A stretch of 64,000 nucleotides of DNA from Oasisia sp. SBJ-2009. Its lineage: Eukaryota; Annelida; Polychaeta; Sabellida; Siboglinidae. Below the pieces are notes generated by a model, which did not search any database, was not told where the DNA came from, and was given only the letters and a program-made list of their open reading frames with translations. Position 1 is the first letter of the stretch, and each line of letters starts with the position of its first letter. Positions 9,590 to 24,375 of this stretch are shown here, piece by piece. Made by a program: the position numbers and the translations under genes. The stretch lies in contig OZ024854.1 of NCBI GenBank assembly GCA_964017155.1, positions 70,562,047-70,626,046 on the forward strand. The letters are read 5' to 3'.

Positions 9590-12500
9590 TTGATACTTGA
9601 TTTTGTTAACTCAATCAATTATAATTATCTTGCGCATATTAATGTTTTATATACAGCGCGTCTTAACAGACTTTTGAGGTCGAAAAGACAGCGTGGTCGG
9701 CATAAACAAACTGTTTATTGCTCATTCCATATGCACAGCGCAGTAACATGCACCGCTGCGCTTGCGACTGTCACAAATCGCGCTGTCTTTTCGACCTCAA
9801 CAGTTTGCCAAGACGCGCTGTTTATAAAACATAAATACGCGCAAGATGATTGTAATTGAATGAATTAATTTAATCAAGTATCAAATGTTGGCCAAAAATA
9901 GTGATATAATAGCAACATTGAGGTGGGTCCGACTTGTACATAAGTGCCAAATAGTGAAATAGTGACCGCTGCGCTTGCGACTGGCACAAATCGCGCTGTC
10001 TTTTCGACCTCAAAAGTTTGCCAAGACGCGCTGTTTATAAAACATAAATACGCGCAAGATGATTATAATTGAATGAATTAATTTAATCAATTATCAAATG
10101 TTGGCAAAAATACTGATATAATAGCAACATTGAGGTGGGTCCGACTTGTACATAAGTGCCAAATAGTGAAATACTGAACACAAATTGAGAGTATACGTGC
10201 TTTTATGAGAGAGTGCGCGTGAAAGTACGCGCCCGCAAGAGTAGGCATTCATGTACAAGTCGGGCCCACCTCAATTTTGGTATTATAACTGTATCTTTGC
10301 CAATATTTGATACTTGATTTTGTTAACTCAATCAATTATAATCATCTTGCGCATATTAATATTTTATATACAGCGCGTCTTAGCAGACTTTTGAGGTCGA
10401 AAAGACAGCGTGGTCGGCATAAACAAACTGTTTATTGCTCATTCCATATGCACCGCTGCGCTTGCGACTGTCACAAATCGCGCTGTCTTTTCGACCTCAA
10501 CAGTTTGCCAAGACGCGCTGTTTATAAAACATAAATACGCGCAAGATGATTGTAATTGAATGAATTAATTTAATCAAGTATCAAATGTTGGCAAAAATAC
10601 TGATATAATAGCAACTTTGAGGTGGGTCCGACTTGTACATAAGTGCCAAATAGTGAAATTCTGAACAAAAATTGAGAGTATACGTGCTTTTATGAGAGAG
10701 TGCGCGTGAAGGTACGCGCCCGCAAGAGTAGGCATTCGTGTACAAGTCGGGCCCACCTCAATTTTGGTATTATAACTGTATCTTTGCCAATATTTGATAC
10801 TTGATTTTGTTAACTCAATCAATTATAATCATCTTGCGCATATTAATGTTTTATATACAGCGCGTCTTAGCAGACATTTGAGGTCGAAAAGACAGCGTGG
10901 TCGGCATAAACAAACTGTTTATTGCTCATTCCATATGCACAGCGCAGTAACATGCACCGCTGCGCTTGCGACTGGCACAAATCGCGCTGTCTTTTCGACC
11001 TCAACAGTTTGCCAAGACGCTGTTTATTAAACATAAATACGCGCAAGATGATTGTAATTGAATGAATTAATTTAATCAAGTATCAAATGTTGGCAAAAAT
11101 ACTGATATAATAGCAACTTTGTGGTGGGTCCGACTTGTACATAAGTGCCAAATAGTGAAATTCTGAACAAAAATTGAGAGTATACGTGCTTTTATGAGAG
11201 AGTGCGCGTGAAGGTACGCGCCCGCAAGAGTAGGCATTCATGTACAAGTCGGGCCCACCTCAATTTTGGTATTATAACTGTATCTTTGCCAATATTTGAT
11301 ACTTGATTTTGTTAACTCAATCAATTATAATCATCTTGCGCATATTAATGTTTTATATACAGCGCGTCTTAGCAGACATTTGAGGTCGAAAAGACAGCGT
11401 GGTCGGCATAAACAAACTGTTTATTGCTCATTCCATATGCACAGCGCAGTAACATGCACCGCTGCGCTTGCGACTGGCACAAATCGCGCTGTCTTTTCGA
11501 CCTCAAAAGTTTGCCAAGACGCGCTGTTTATAAAACATAAATACGCGCAAGATGATTATAATTGAATGAATTAATTTAATCAATTATCAAATGTTGGCAA
11601 AAATACTGATATAATAGCAACATTGAGGTGGGTCCGACTTGTACATAAGTGCCAAATAGTGAAATACTGAACACAAATTGAGAGTATACGTGCTTTTATG
11701 AGAGAGTGCGCGTGAAAGTACGCGCCCGCAAGAGTAGGCATTCATGTACAAGTCGGGCCCACCTCAATTTTGGTATTATAACTGTATCTTTGCCAATATT
11801 TGATACTTGATTTTGTTAACTCAATCAATTATAATCATCTTGCGCATATTAATATTTTATATACAGCGCGTCTTAGCAGACTTTTGAGGTCGAAAAGACA
11901 GCGTGGTCGGCATAAACAAACTGTTTATTGCTCATTCCATATGCACCGCTGCGCTTGCGACTGTCACAAATCGCGCTGTCTTTTCGACCTCAACAGTTTG
12001 CCAAGACGCGCTGTTTATAAAACATAAATACGCGCAAGATGATTGTAATTGAATGAATTAATTTAATCAAGTATCAAATGTTGGCAAAAATACTGATATA
12101 ATAGCAACTTTGAGGTGGGTCCGACTTGTACATAAGTGCCAAATAGTGAAATTCTGAACAAAAATTGAGAGTATACGTGCTTTTATGAGAGAGTGCGCGT
12201 GAAGGTACGCGCCCGCAAGAGTAGGCATTCATGTACAAGTCGGGCCCACCTCAATTTTGGTATTATAACTGTATCTTTGCCAATATTTGATACTTGATTT
12301 TGTTAACTCAATCAATTATAATCATCTTGCGCATATTAATGTTTTATATACAGCGCGTCTTAGCAGACATTTGAGGTCGAAAAGACAGCGTGGTCGGCAT
12401 AAACAAACTGTTTATTGCTCATTCCATATGCACAGCGCAGTAACATGCACCGCTGCGCTTGCGACTGGCACAAATCGCGCTGTCTTTTCGACCTCAACAG

Positions 12501-12788
12501 TTTGCCAAGACGCTGTTTATAAAACATAAATACGCGCAAGATGATTGTAATTGAATGAATTAATTTAATCAAGTATCAAATGTTGGCAAAAATACTGATA
12601 TAATAGCAACTTTGAGGTGGATCCGACTTGTACATAAGTGCCAAATAGTGAAATTCTGAACAAAAATTGAGAGTATACGTGCTTTTATGAGAGAGTGCGC
12701 GTGAAGGTACGCGCCCGCAAGAGTAGGCATTCATGTACAAGTCGGGCCCACCTCAATTTTGGTATTATAACTGTATCTTTGCCAATAT
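9590..12788 (+). repeat. Higher-order block 4, 3199-bp type (717-487-502-504-487-502)
   Basis: Units start at 9590, 10307, 10794, 11296, 11800 and 12287. The same order and lengths recur at 21177-24375 and 29270-32468. Unit 11296 is a 504-bp unit whose right arm is of the second-copy type seen in 717-bp units. Its final unit 12287 carries the GGTGGATCCG variant. Confidence 0.92.
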
Positions 12789-15700
12789 TTGATACTTGAT
12801 TTTGTTAACTCAATCAATTATAATTATCTTGCGCATATTAATGTTTTATATACAGCGCGTCTTAACAGACTTTTGAGGTCGAAAAGACAGCGTGGTCGGC
12901 ATAAACAAACTGTTTATTGCTCATTCCATATGCACAGCGCAGTAACATGCACCGCTGCGCTTGCGACTGTCACAAATCGCGCTGTCTTTTCGACCTCAAC
13001 AGTTTGCCAAGACGCGCTGTTTATAAAACATAAATACGCGCAAGATGATTGTAATTGAATGAATTAATTTAATCAAGTATCAAATGTTGGCCAAAAATAG
13101 TGATATAATAGCAACATTGAGGTGGGTCCGACTTGTACATAAGTGCCAAATAGTGAAATAGTGACCGCTGCGCTTGCGACTGGCACAAATCGCGCTGTCT
13201 TTTCGACCTCAAAAGTTTGCCAAGACGCGCTGTTTATAAAACATAAATACGCGCAAGATGATTATAATTGAATGAATTAATTTAATCAATTATCAAATGT
13301 TGGCAAAAATACTGATATAATAGCAACATTGAGGTGGGTCCGACTTGTACATAAGTCCCAAATAGTGAAATACTGAACACAAATTGAGAGTATACGTGCT
13401 TTTATGAGAGAGTGCGCGTGAAAGTACGCGCCCGCAAGAGTAGGCATTCATGTACAAGTCGGGCCCACCTCAATTTTGGTATTATAACTGTATCTTTGCC
13501 AATATTTGATACTTGATTTTGTTAACTCAATCAATTATAATCATCTTGCGCATATTAATATTTTATATACAGCGCGTCTTAGCAGACTTTTGAGGTCGAA
13601 AAGACAGCGTGGTCGGCATAAACAAACTGTTTATTGCTCATTCCATATGCACCGCTGCGCTTGCGACTGTCACAAATCGCGCTGTCTTTTCGACCTCAAC
13701 AGTTTGCCAAGACGCGCTGTTTATAAAACATAAATACGCGCAAGATGATTGTAATTGAATGAATTAATTTAATCAAGTATCAAATGTTGGCAAAAATACT
13801 GATATAATAGCAACTTTGAGGTGGGTCCGACTTGTACATAAGTGCCAAATAGTGAAATTCTGAACACAAATTGAGAGTATACGTGCTTTTATGAGAGAGT
13901 GCGCGTAAAGGTACGCGCCCGCAAGAGTAGGCATTCATGTACAAGTCGGGCCCACCTCAATTTTGGTATTATAACTGTATCTTTGCCAATATTTGATACT
14001 TGATTTTGTTAACTCAATCAATTATAATCATCTTGCGCATATTAATGTTTTATATACAGCGCGTCTTAGCAGACATTTGAGGTCGAAAAGACAGCGTGGT
14101 CGGCATAAACAAACCGTTTATTGCTCATTCCATATGCACAGCGCAGTAACATGCACCGCTGCGCTTGCGACTGGCACAAATCGCGCTGTCTTTTCGACCT
14201 CAACAGTTTGCCAAGACGCGCTGTTTATAAAACATAAATACGCGCAAGATGATTGTAATTGAATGAATTAATTTAATCAAGTATCAAATGTTGGCAAAAA
14301 TACTGATATAATAGCTACTTTGAGGTGGGTCCGACTTGTACATAAGTGCCAAATAGTGAAATTCTGAACAAAAATTGAGAGTATACGTGCTTTTATGAGA
14401 GAGTGCGCGTGAAGGTACGCGCCCGCAAGAGTAGGCATTCATGTACAAGTCGGGCCCACCTCAATTTTGGTATTATAACTGTATCTTTGCCAATATCTGA
14501 TACTTGATTTTGTTAATTCAATCAATTATAATCATCTTGCGCATATTAATATTTTATATACAGCGCGTCTTAGCAGACTTTTGAGGTCGAAAAGACAGCG
14601 TGGTCGGCATAAACAAACTGTTTATTGCTCATTCCATATGCACCGCTGCGCTTGCGACTGTCACAAATCGCGCTGTCTTTTCGACCTCAACAGTTTGCCA
14701 AGACGCGCTGTTTATAAAACATAAATACGCGCAAGATGATTGTAATTGAATGAATTAATTTAATCAAGTATCAAATGTTGGCAAAAATACTGATATAATA
14801 GCAACTTTGAGGTGGGTCCGACTTGTACATAAGTGCCAAATAGTGAAATTCTGAAAACAAATTGAGAGTATACGTGCTTTTATGAGAGAGTGCGCGTGAA
14901 GGTACGCGCCCGCAAGTGTAGGCATTTATGTACAAGTCGGGCCCACCTCAATGTTGGTATTATAACTGTATCTTTGCCAATATTTGATACTTGATTTTGT
15001 TAACTCAATCAATTATAATCATCTTGCGCATATTAATGTTTTATATACAGCGCGTCTTAGCAGACATTTGAGGTCGAAAAGACAGCGTGGTCGGCATAAA
15101 CAAACTGTTTATTGCTCATTCCATATGCACAGCGCAGTAACATGCACCGCTGCGCTTGCGACTGGCACAAATCGCGCTGTCTTTTCGACCTCAAAAGTTT
15201 GCCAAGACGCGCTGTTTATAAAACATAAATACGCGCAAGATGATTATAATTGAATGAATTAATTTAATCAATTATCAAATGTTGGCAAAAATACTGATAT
15301 AATAGCAACATTGAGGTGGGTCCGACTTGTACATAAGTGCCAAATAGTGAAATACTGAACACAAATTGAGAGTATACGTGCTTTTATGAGAGAGTGCGCG
15401 TGAAAGTACGCGCCCGCAAGAGTAGGCATTCATGTACAAGTCGGGCCCACCTCAATTTTGGTATTATAACTGTATCTTTGCCAATATTTGATACTTGATT
15501 TTGTTAACTCAATCAATTATAATCATCTTGCGCATATTAATATTTTATATACAGCGCGTCTTAGCAGACTTTTGAGGTCGAAAAGACAGCGTGGTCGGCA
15601 TAAACAAACTGTTTATTGCTCATTCCATATGCACAGCGCAGTAACATGCACCGCTGCGCTTGCGACTGTCACAAATCGCGCTGTCTTTTCGACCTCAACA

Positions 15701-16982
15701 GTTTGCCAAGACGCGCTGTTTATAAAACATTAATACGCGCAAGATTATTGTAATTGAATGAATTAATTTAATCAAGTATCAAATGTTGGCAAAAATACTG
15801 ATATAATAGCAACTTTGAGGTGGGTCCGACTTGTACATAAGTGCCAAATAGTGAAATTCTGAACACAAATTGAGAGTATACGTGCTTTTATGAGAGAGTG
15901 CGCGTGAAGGTACGCGACCGCAAGAGTAGGCATTCATGTACAAGTCGGGCCCACCTCAATTTTGGTATTATAACTGTATCTTTGCCAATATTTGATACTT
16001 GATTTTGTTAATTCAATCAATTATAATCATCTTGCGCATATTAATGTTTTATATACAGCGCGTCTTAGCAGACTTTTGAGGTCGAAAAGACAGCGTGGTC
16101 GGCATAAACAAACTGTTTATTGCTCATTCCATATGCACAGCGCAGTAACATGCACCGCTGCGCTTGCGACTGTCACAAATCGCGCTGTCTTTTCGACCTC
16201 AACAGTTTGCCAAGACGCGCTGTTTATAAAACATAAATACGCGCAAGATGATTGTAATTGAATGAATTAATTTAATCAAGTATCAAATGTTGGCAAAAAT
16301 ACTGATATAATAGCAACTTTGAGGTGGGTCCGACTTGTACATAAGTGCCAAATAGTGAAATTCTGAACAAAAATTGAGAGTATACGTGCTTTTATGAGAG
16401 AGTGCGCGTGAAAGTACGCGCCCGCAAGAGTAGGCATTCATGTACAAGTCGGGCCCACCTCAATTTTGGTATTATAACTGTATCTTTGCCAATATCTGAT
16501 ACTTGATTTTGTTAATTCAATCAATTATAATCATCTTGCGCAAATTAATATTTTATATACAGCGCGTCTTAGCAGACTTTTGAGGTCGAAAAGACAGCGT
16601 GGTCGGCATAAACAAACTGTTTATTGCTCATTCCATATGCACCGCTGCGCTTGCGACTGTCACAAATCGCGCTGTCTTTTCGACCTCAACAGTTTGCCAA
16701 GACGCGCTGTTTATAAAACATAAATACGCGCAAGATGATTGTAATTGAATGAATTAATTTAATCAAGTATCAAATGTTGGCAAAAATACTGATATAATAG
16801 CAACTTTGAGGTGGGTCCGACTTGTACATAAGTGCCAAATAGTGAAATTCTGAACAAAAATTGAGAGTATACGTGCTTTTATGAGAGAGTGCGCGTGAAG
16901 GTACGCGCCCGCAAGAGTAGGCATTCATGTACAAGTCGGGCCCACCTCAATTTTGGTATTATAACTGTATCTTTGCCAATAT
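12789..16982 (+). repeat. Higher-order repeat, 4194 bp, copy 1
   Basis: Units start at 12789, 13506, 13993, 14497, 14984, 15488, 15992 and 16496 (717-487-504-487-504-504-504-487). The next 4194 bp repeat this unit by unit. Differences from copy 2 that I noticed are AAGTCCCAAA (about 13356), AAACCGTTTA (about 14113) and CTTGCGAC versus CTTGAGAC at the corresponding site. Confidence 0.93.
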
Positions 16983-19900
16983 TTGATACTTGATTTTGTT
17001 AACTCAATCAATTATAATTATCTTGCGCATATTAATGTTTTATATACAGCGCGTCTTAACAGACTTTTGAGGTCGAAAAGACAGCGTGGTCGGCATAAAC
17101 AAACTGTTTATTGCTCATTCCATATGCACAGCGCAGTAACATGCACCGCTGCGCTTGCGACTGTCACAAATCGCGCTGTCTTTTCGACCTCAACAGTTTG
17201 CCAAGACGCGCTGTTTATAAAACATAAATACGCGCAAGATGATTGTAATTGAATGAATTAATTTAATCAAGTATCAAATGTTGGCCAAAAATAGTGATAT
17301 AATAGCAACATTGAGGTGGGTCCGACTTGTACATAAGTGCCAAATAGTGAAATAGTGACCGCTGCGCTTGCGACTGGCACAAATCGCGCTGTCTTTTCGA
17401 CCTCAAAAGTTTGCCAAGACGCGCTGTTTATAAAACATAAATACGCGCAAGATGATTATAATTGAATGAATTAATTTAATCAATTATCAAATGTTGGCAA
17501 AAATACTGATATAATAGCAACATTGAGGTGGGTCCGACTTGTACATAAGTGCCAAATAGTGAAATACTGAACACAAATTGAGAGTATACGTGCTTTTATG
17601 AGAGAGTGCGCGTGAAAGTACGCGCCCGCAAGAGTAGGCATTCATGTACAAGTCGGGCCCACCTCAATTTTGGTATTATAACTGTATCTTTGCCAATATT
17701 TGATACTTGATTTTGTTAACTCAATCAATTATAATCATCTTGCGCATATTAATATTTTATATACAGCGCGTCTTAGCAGACTTTTGAGGTCGAAAAGACA
17801 GCGTGGTCGGCATAAACAAACTGTTTATTGCTCATTCCATATGCACCGCTGCGCTTGAGACTGTCACAAATCGCGCTGTCTTTTCGACCTCAACAGTTTG
17901 CCAAGACGCGCTGTTTATAAAACATAAATACGCGCAAGATGATTGTAATTGAATGAATTAATTTAATCAAGTATCAAATGTTGGCAAAAATACTGATATA
18001 ATAGCAACTTTGAGGTGGGTCCGACTTGTACATAAGTGCCAAATAGTGAAATTCTGAACACAAATTGAGAGTATACGTGCTTTTATGAGAGAGTGCGCGT
18101 AAAGGTACGCGCCCGCAAGAGTAGGCATTCATGTACAAGTCGGGCCCACCTCAATTTTGGTATTATAACTGTATCTTTGCCAATATTTGATACTTGATTT
18201 TGTTAACTCAATCAATTATAATCATCTTGCGCATATTAATGTTTTATATACAGCGCGTCTTAGCAGACATTTGAGGTCGAAAAGACAGCGTGGTCGGCAT
18301 AAACAAACTGTTTATTGCTCATTCCATATGCACAGCGCAGTAACATGCACCGCTGCGCTTGCGACTGGCACAAATCGCGCTGTCTTTTCGACCTCAACAG
18401 TTTGCCAAGACGCGCTGTTTATAAAACATAAATACGCGCAAGATGATTGTAATTGAATGAATTAATTTAATCAAGTATCAAATGTTGGCAAAAATACTGA
18501 TATAATAGCTACTTTGAGGTGGGTCCGACTTGTACATAAGTGCCAAATAGTGAAATTCTGAACAAAAATTGAGAGTATACGTGCTTTTATGAGAGAGTGC
18601 GCGTGAAGGTACGCGCCCGCAAGAGTAGGCATTCATGTACAAGTCGGGCCCACCTCAATTTTGGTATTATAACTGTATCTTTGCCAATATCTGATACTTG
18701 ATTTTGTTAATTCAATCAATTATAATCATCTTGCGCATATTAATATTTTATATACAGCGCGTCTTAGCAGACTTTTGAGGTCGAAAAGACAGCGTGGTCG
18801 GCATAAACAAACTGTTTATTGCTCATTCCATATGCACCGCTGCGCTTGCGACTGTCACAAATCGCGCTGTCTTTTCGACCTCAACAGTTTGCCAAGACGC
18901 GCTGTTTATAAAACATAAATACGCGCAAGATGATTGTAATTGAATGAATTAATTTAATCAAGTATCAAATGTTGGCAAAAATACTGATATAATAGCAACT
19001 TTGAGGTGGGTCCGACTTGTACATAAGTGCCAAATAGTGAAATTCTGAAAACAAATTGAGAGTATACGTGCTTTTATGAGAGAGTGCGCGTGAAGGTACG
19101 CGCCCGCAAGTGTAGGCATTTATGTACAAGTCGGGCCCACCTCAATGTTGGTATTATAACTGTATCTTTGCCAATATTTGATACTTGATTTTGTTAACTC
19201 AATCAATTATAATCATCTTGCGCATATTAATGTTTTATATACAGCGCGTCTTAGCAGACATTTGAGGTCGAAAAGACAGCGTGGTCGGCATAAACAAACT
19301 GTTTATTGCTCATTCCATATGCACAGCGCAGTAACATGCACCGCTGCGCTTGCGACTGGCACAAATCGCGCTGTCTTTTCGACCTCAAAAGTTTGCCAAG
19401 ACGCGCTGTTTATAAAACATAAATACGCGCAAGATGATTATAATTGAATGAATTAATTTAATCAATTATCAAATGTTGGCAAAAATACTGATATAATAGC
19501 AACATTGAGGTGGGTCCGACTTGTACATAAGTGCCAAATAGTGAAATACTGAACACAAATTGAGAGTATACGTGCTTTTATGAGAGAGTGCGCGTGAAAG
19601 TACGCGCCCGCAAGAGTAGGCATTCATGTACAAGTCGGGCCCACCTCAATTTTGGTATTATAACTGTATCTTTGCCAATATTTGATACTTGATTTTGTTA
19701 ACTCAATCAATTATAATCATCTTGCGCATATTAATATTTTATATACAGCGCGTCTTAGCAGACTTTTGAGGTCGAAAAGACAGCGTGGTCGGCATAAACA
19801 AACTGTTTATTGCTCATTCCATATGCACAGCGCAGTAACATGCACCGCTGCGCTTGCGACTGTCACAAATCGCGCTGTCTTTTCGACCTCAACAGTTTGC

Positions 19901-21176
19901 CAAGACGCGCTGTTTATAAAACATTAATACGCGCAAGATTATTGTAATTGAATGAATTAATTTAATCAAGTATCAAATGTTGGCAAAAATACTGATATAA
20001 TAGCAACTTTGAGGTGGGTCCGACTTGTACATAAGTGCCAAATAGTGAAATTCTGAACACAAATTGAGAGTATACGTGCTTTTATGAGAGAGTGCGCGTG
20101 AAGGTACGCGACCGCAAGAGTAGGCATTCATGTACAAGTCGGGCCCACCTCAATTTTGGTATTATAACTGTATCTTTGCCAATATTTGATACTTGATTTT
20201 GTTAATTCAATCAATTATAATCATCTTGCGCATATTAATGTTTTATATACAGCGCGTCTTAGCAGACTTTTGAGGTCGAAAAGACAGCGTGGTCGGCATA
20301 AACAAACTGTTTATTGCTCATTCCATATGCACAGCGCAGTAACATGCACCGCTGCGCTTGCGACTGTCACAAATCGCGCTGTCTTTTCGACCTCAACAGT
20401 TTGCCAAGACGCGCTGTTTATAAAACATAAATACGCGCAAGATGATTGTAATTGAATGAATTAATTTAATCAAGTATCAAATGTTGGCAAAAATACTGAT
20501 ATAATAGCAACTTTGAGGTGGGTCCGACTTGTACATAAGTGCCAAATAGTGAAATTCTGAACAAAAATTGAGAGTATACGTGCTTTTATGAGAGAGTGCG
20601 CGTGAAAGTACGCGCCCGCAAGAGTAGGCATTCATGTACAAGTCGGGCCCACCTCAATTTTGGTATTATAACTGTATCTTTGCCAATATCTGATACTTGA
20701 TTTTGTTAATTCAATCAATTATAATCATCTTGCGCAAATTAATATTTTATATACAGCGCGTCTTAGCAGACTTTTGAGGTCGAAAAGACAGCGTGGTCGG
20801 CATAAACAAACTGTTTATTGCTCATTCCATATGCACCGCTGCGCTTGCGACTGTCACAAATCGCGCTGTCTTTTCGACCTCAACAGTTTGCCAAGACGCG
20901 CTGTTTATAAAACATAAATACGCGCAAGATGATTGTAATTGAATGAATTAATTTAATCAAGTATCAAATGTTGGCAAAAATACTGATATAATAGCAACTT
21001 TGAGGTGGGTCCGACTTGTACATAAGTGCCAAATAGTGAAATTCTGAACAAAAATTGAGAGTATACGTGCTTTTATGAGAGAGTGCGCGTGAAGGTACGC
21101 GCCCGCAAGAGTAGGCATTCATGTACAAGTCGGGCCCACCTCAATTTTGGTATTATAACTGTATCTTTGCCAATAT
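16983..21176 (+). repeat. Higher-order repeat, 4194 bp, copy 2
   Basis: Units start at 16983, 17700, 18187, 18691, 19178, 19682, 20186 and 20690. It is nearly identical to copy 1. It introduces CTTGAGACTG (about 17857), a variant also found in units 21894 and 29987 and nowhere else that I saw. That marks a shared ancestry of those 487-bp units. Confidence 0.93.
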
Positions 21177-24100
21177 TTGATACTTGATTTTGTTAACTCA
21201 ATCAATTATAATTATCTTGCGCATATTAATGTTTTATATACAGCGCGTCTTAACAGACTTTTGAGGTCGAAAAGACAGCGTGGTCGGCATAAACAAACTG
21301 TTTATTGCTCATTCCATATGCACAGCGCAGTAACATGCACCGCTGCGCTTGCGACTGTCACAAATCGCGCTGTCTTTTCGACCTCAACAGTTTGCCAAGA
21401 CGCGCTGTTTATAAAACATAAATACGCGCAAGATGATTGTAATTGAATGAATTAATTTAATCAAGTATCAAATGTTGGCCAAAAATAGTGATATAATAGC
21501 AACATTGAGGTGGGTCCGACTTGTACATAAGTGCCAAATAGTGAAATAGTGACCGCTGCGCTTGCGACTGGCACAAATCGCGCTGTCTTTTCGACCTCAA
21601 AAGTTTGCCAAGACGCGCTGTTTATAAAACATAAATACGCGCAAGATGATTATAATTGAATGAATTAATTTAATCAATTATCAAATGTTGGCAAAAATAC
21701 TGATATAATAGCAACATTGAGGTGGGTCCGACTTGTACATAAGTGCCAAATAGTGAAATACTGAACACAAATTGAGAGTATACGTGCTTTTATGAGAGAG
21801 TGCGCGTGAAAGTACGCGCCCGCAAGAGTAGGCATTCATGTACAAGTCGGGCCCACCTCAATTTTGGTATTATAACTGTATCTTTGCCAATATTTGATAC
21901 TTGATTTTGTTAACTCAATCAATTATAATCATCTTGCGCATATTAATATTTTATATACAGCGCGTCTTAGCAGACTTTTGAGGTCGAAAAGACAGCGTGG
22001 TCGGCATAAACAAACTGTTTATTGCTCATTCCATATGCACCGCTGCGCTTGAGACTGTCACAAATCGCGCTGTCTTTTCGACCTCAACAGTTTGCCAAGA
22101 CGCGCTGTTTATAAAACATAAATACGCGCAAGATGATTGTAATTGAATGAATTAATTTAATCAAGTATCAAATGTTGGCAAAAATACTGATATAATAGCA
22201 ACTTTGAGGTGGGTCCGACTTGTACATAAGTGCCAAATAGTGAAATTCTGAACAAAAATTGAGAGTATACGTGCTTTTATGAGAGAGTGCGCGTGAAGGT
22301 ACGCGCCCGCAAGAGTAGGCATTCGTGTACAAGTCGGGCCCACCTCAATTTTGGTATTATAACTGTATCTTTGCCAATATTTGATACTTGATTTTGTTAA
22401 CTCAATCAATTATAATCATCTTGCGCATATTAATGTTTTATATACAGCGCGTCTTAGCAGACATTTGAGGTCGAAAAGACAGCGTGGTCGGCATAAACAA
22501 ACTGTTTATTGCTCATTCCATATGCACAGCGCAGTAACATGCACCGCTGCGCTTGCGACTGGCACAAATCGCGCTGTCTTTTCGACCTCAACAGTTTGCC
22601 AAGACGCTGTTTATTAAACATAAATACGCGCAAGATGATTGTAATTGAATGAATTAATTTAATCAAGTATCAAATGTTGGCAAAAATACTGATATAATAG
22701 CAACTTTGAGGTGGGTCCGACTTGTACATAAGTGCCAAATAGTGAAATTCTGAACAAAAATTGAGAGTATACGTGCTTTTATGAGAGAGTGCGCGTGAAG
22801 GTACGCGCCCGCAAGAGTAGGCATTCATGTACAAGTCGGGCCCACCTCAATTTTGGTATTATAACTGTATCTTTGCCAATATTTGATACTTGATTTTGTT
22901 AACTCAATCAATTATAATCATCTTGCGCATATTAATGTTTTATATACAGCGCGTCTTAGCAGACATTTGAGGTCGAAAAGACAGCGTGGTCGGCATAAAC
23001 AAACTGTTTATTGCTCATTCCATATGCACAGCGCAGTAACATGCACCGCTGCGCTTGCGACTGGCACAAATCGCGCTGTCTTTTCGACCTCAAAAGTTTG
23101 CCAAGACGCGCTGTTTATAAAACATAAATACGCGCAAGATGATTATAATTGAATGAATTAATTTAATCAATTATCAAATGTTGGCAAAAATACTGATATA
23201 ATAGCAACATTGAGGTGGGTCCGACTTGTACATAAGTGCCAAATAGTGAAATACTGAACACAAATTGAGAGTATACGTGCTTTTATGAGAGAGTGCGCGT
23301 GAAAGTACGCGCCCGCAAGAGTAGGCATTCATGTACAAGTCGGGCCCACCTCAATTTTGGTATTATAACTGTATCTTTGCCAATATTTGATACTTGATTT
23401 TGTTAACTCAATCAATTATAATCATCTTGCGCATATTAATATTTTATATACAGCGCGTCTTAGCAGACTTTTGAGGTCGAAAAGACAGCGTGGTCGGCAT
23501 AAACAAACTGTTTATTGCTCATTCCATATGCACCGCTGCGCTTGCGACTGTCACAAATCGCGCTGTCTTTTCGACCTCAACAGTTTGCCAAGACGCGCTG
23601 TTTATAAAACATAAATACGCGCAAGATGATTGTAATTGAATGAATTAATTTAATCAAGTATCAAATGTTGGCAAAAATACTGATATAATAGCAACTTTGA
23701 GGTGGGTCCGACTTGTACATAAGTGCCAAATAGTGAAATTCTGAACAAAAATTGAGAGTATACGTGCTTTTATGAGAGAGTGCGCGTGAAGGTACGCGCC
23801 CGCAAGAGTAGGCATTCGTGTACAAGTCGGGCTCACCTCAATTTTGGTATTATAACTGTATCTTTGCCAATATTTGATACTTGATTTTGTTAACTCAATC
23901 AATTATAATCATCTTGCGCATATTAATGTTTTATATACAGCGCGTCTTAGCAGACATTTGAGGTCGAAAAGACAGCGTGGTCGGCATAAACAAACTGTTT
24001 ATTGCTCATTCCATATGCACAGCGCAGTAACATGCACCGCTGCGCTTGCGACTGGCACAAATCGCGCTGTCTTTTCGACCTCAACAGTTTGCCAAGACGC

Positions 24101-24375
24101 TGTTTATTAAACATAAATACGCGCAAGATGATTGTAATTGAATGAATTAATTTAATCAAGTATCAAATGTTGGCAAAAATACTGATATAATAGCAACTTT
24201 GAGGTGGGTCCGACTTGTACATAAGTGCCAAATAGTGAAATTCTGAAAACAAATTGAGAGTATACGTGCTTTTATGAGAGAGTGCGCGTGAAGGTACGCG
24301 CCCGCAAGTGTAGGCATTTATGTACAAGTCGGGCCCACCTCAATGTTGGTATTATAACTGTATCTTTGCCAATAT
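21177..24375 (+). repeat. 3199-bp type block, copy 2
   Basis: Units start at 21177, 21894, 22381, 22883, 23387 and 23874. It shares with the block at 29270 the CTTGAGACTG variant, GCATTCGTGTAC and, in unit 23387, CGGGCTCACC (about 23830). The block lies inside a roughly 5.2-kb stretch that is repeated 8093 bp downstream. Confidence 0.92.

Noticed and set aside
10735..10755. Possible CENP-B box (ATTCGTGTACAAGTCGGG) in units with GCATTCGTGTAC
   Set aside because: TTCG and CGGG are present but nine bases separate them, while the box pattern TTCGNNNNANNCGGG has seven. The TTCG also arises from a rare variant absent in most units.
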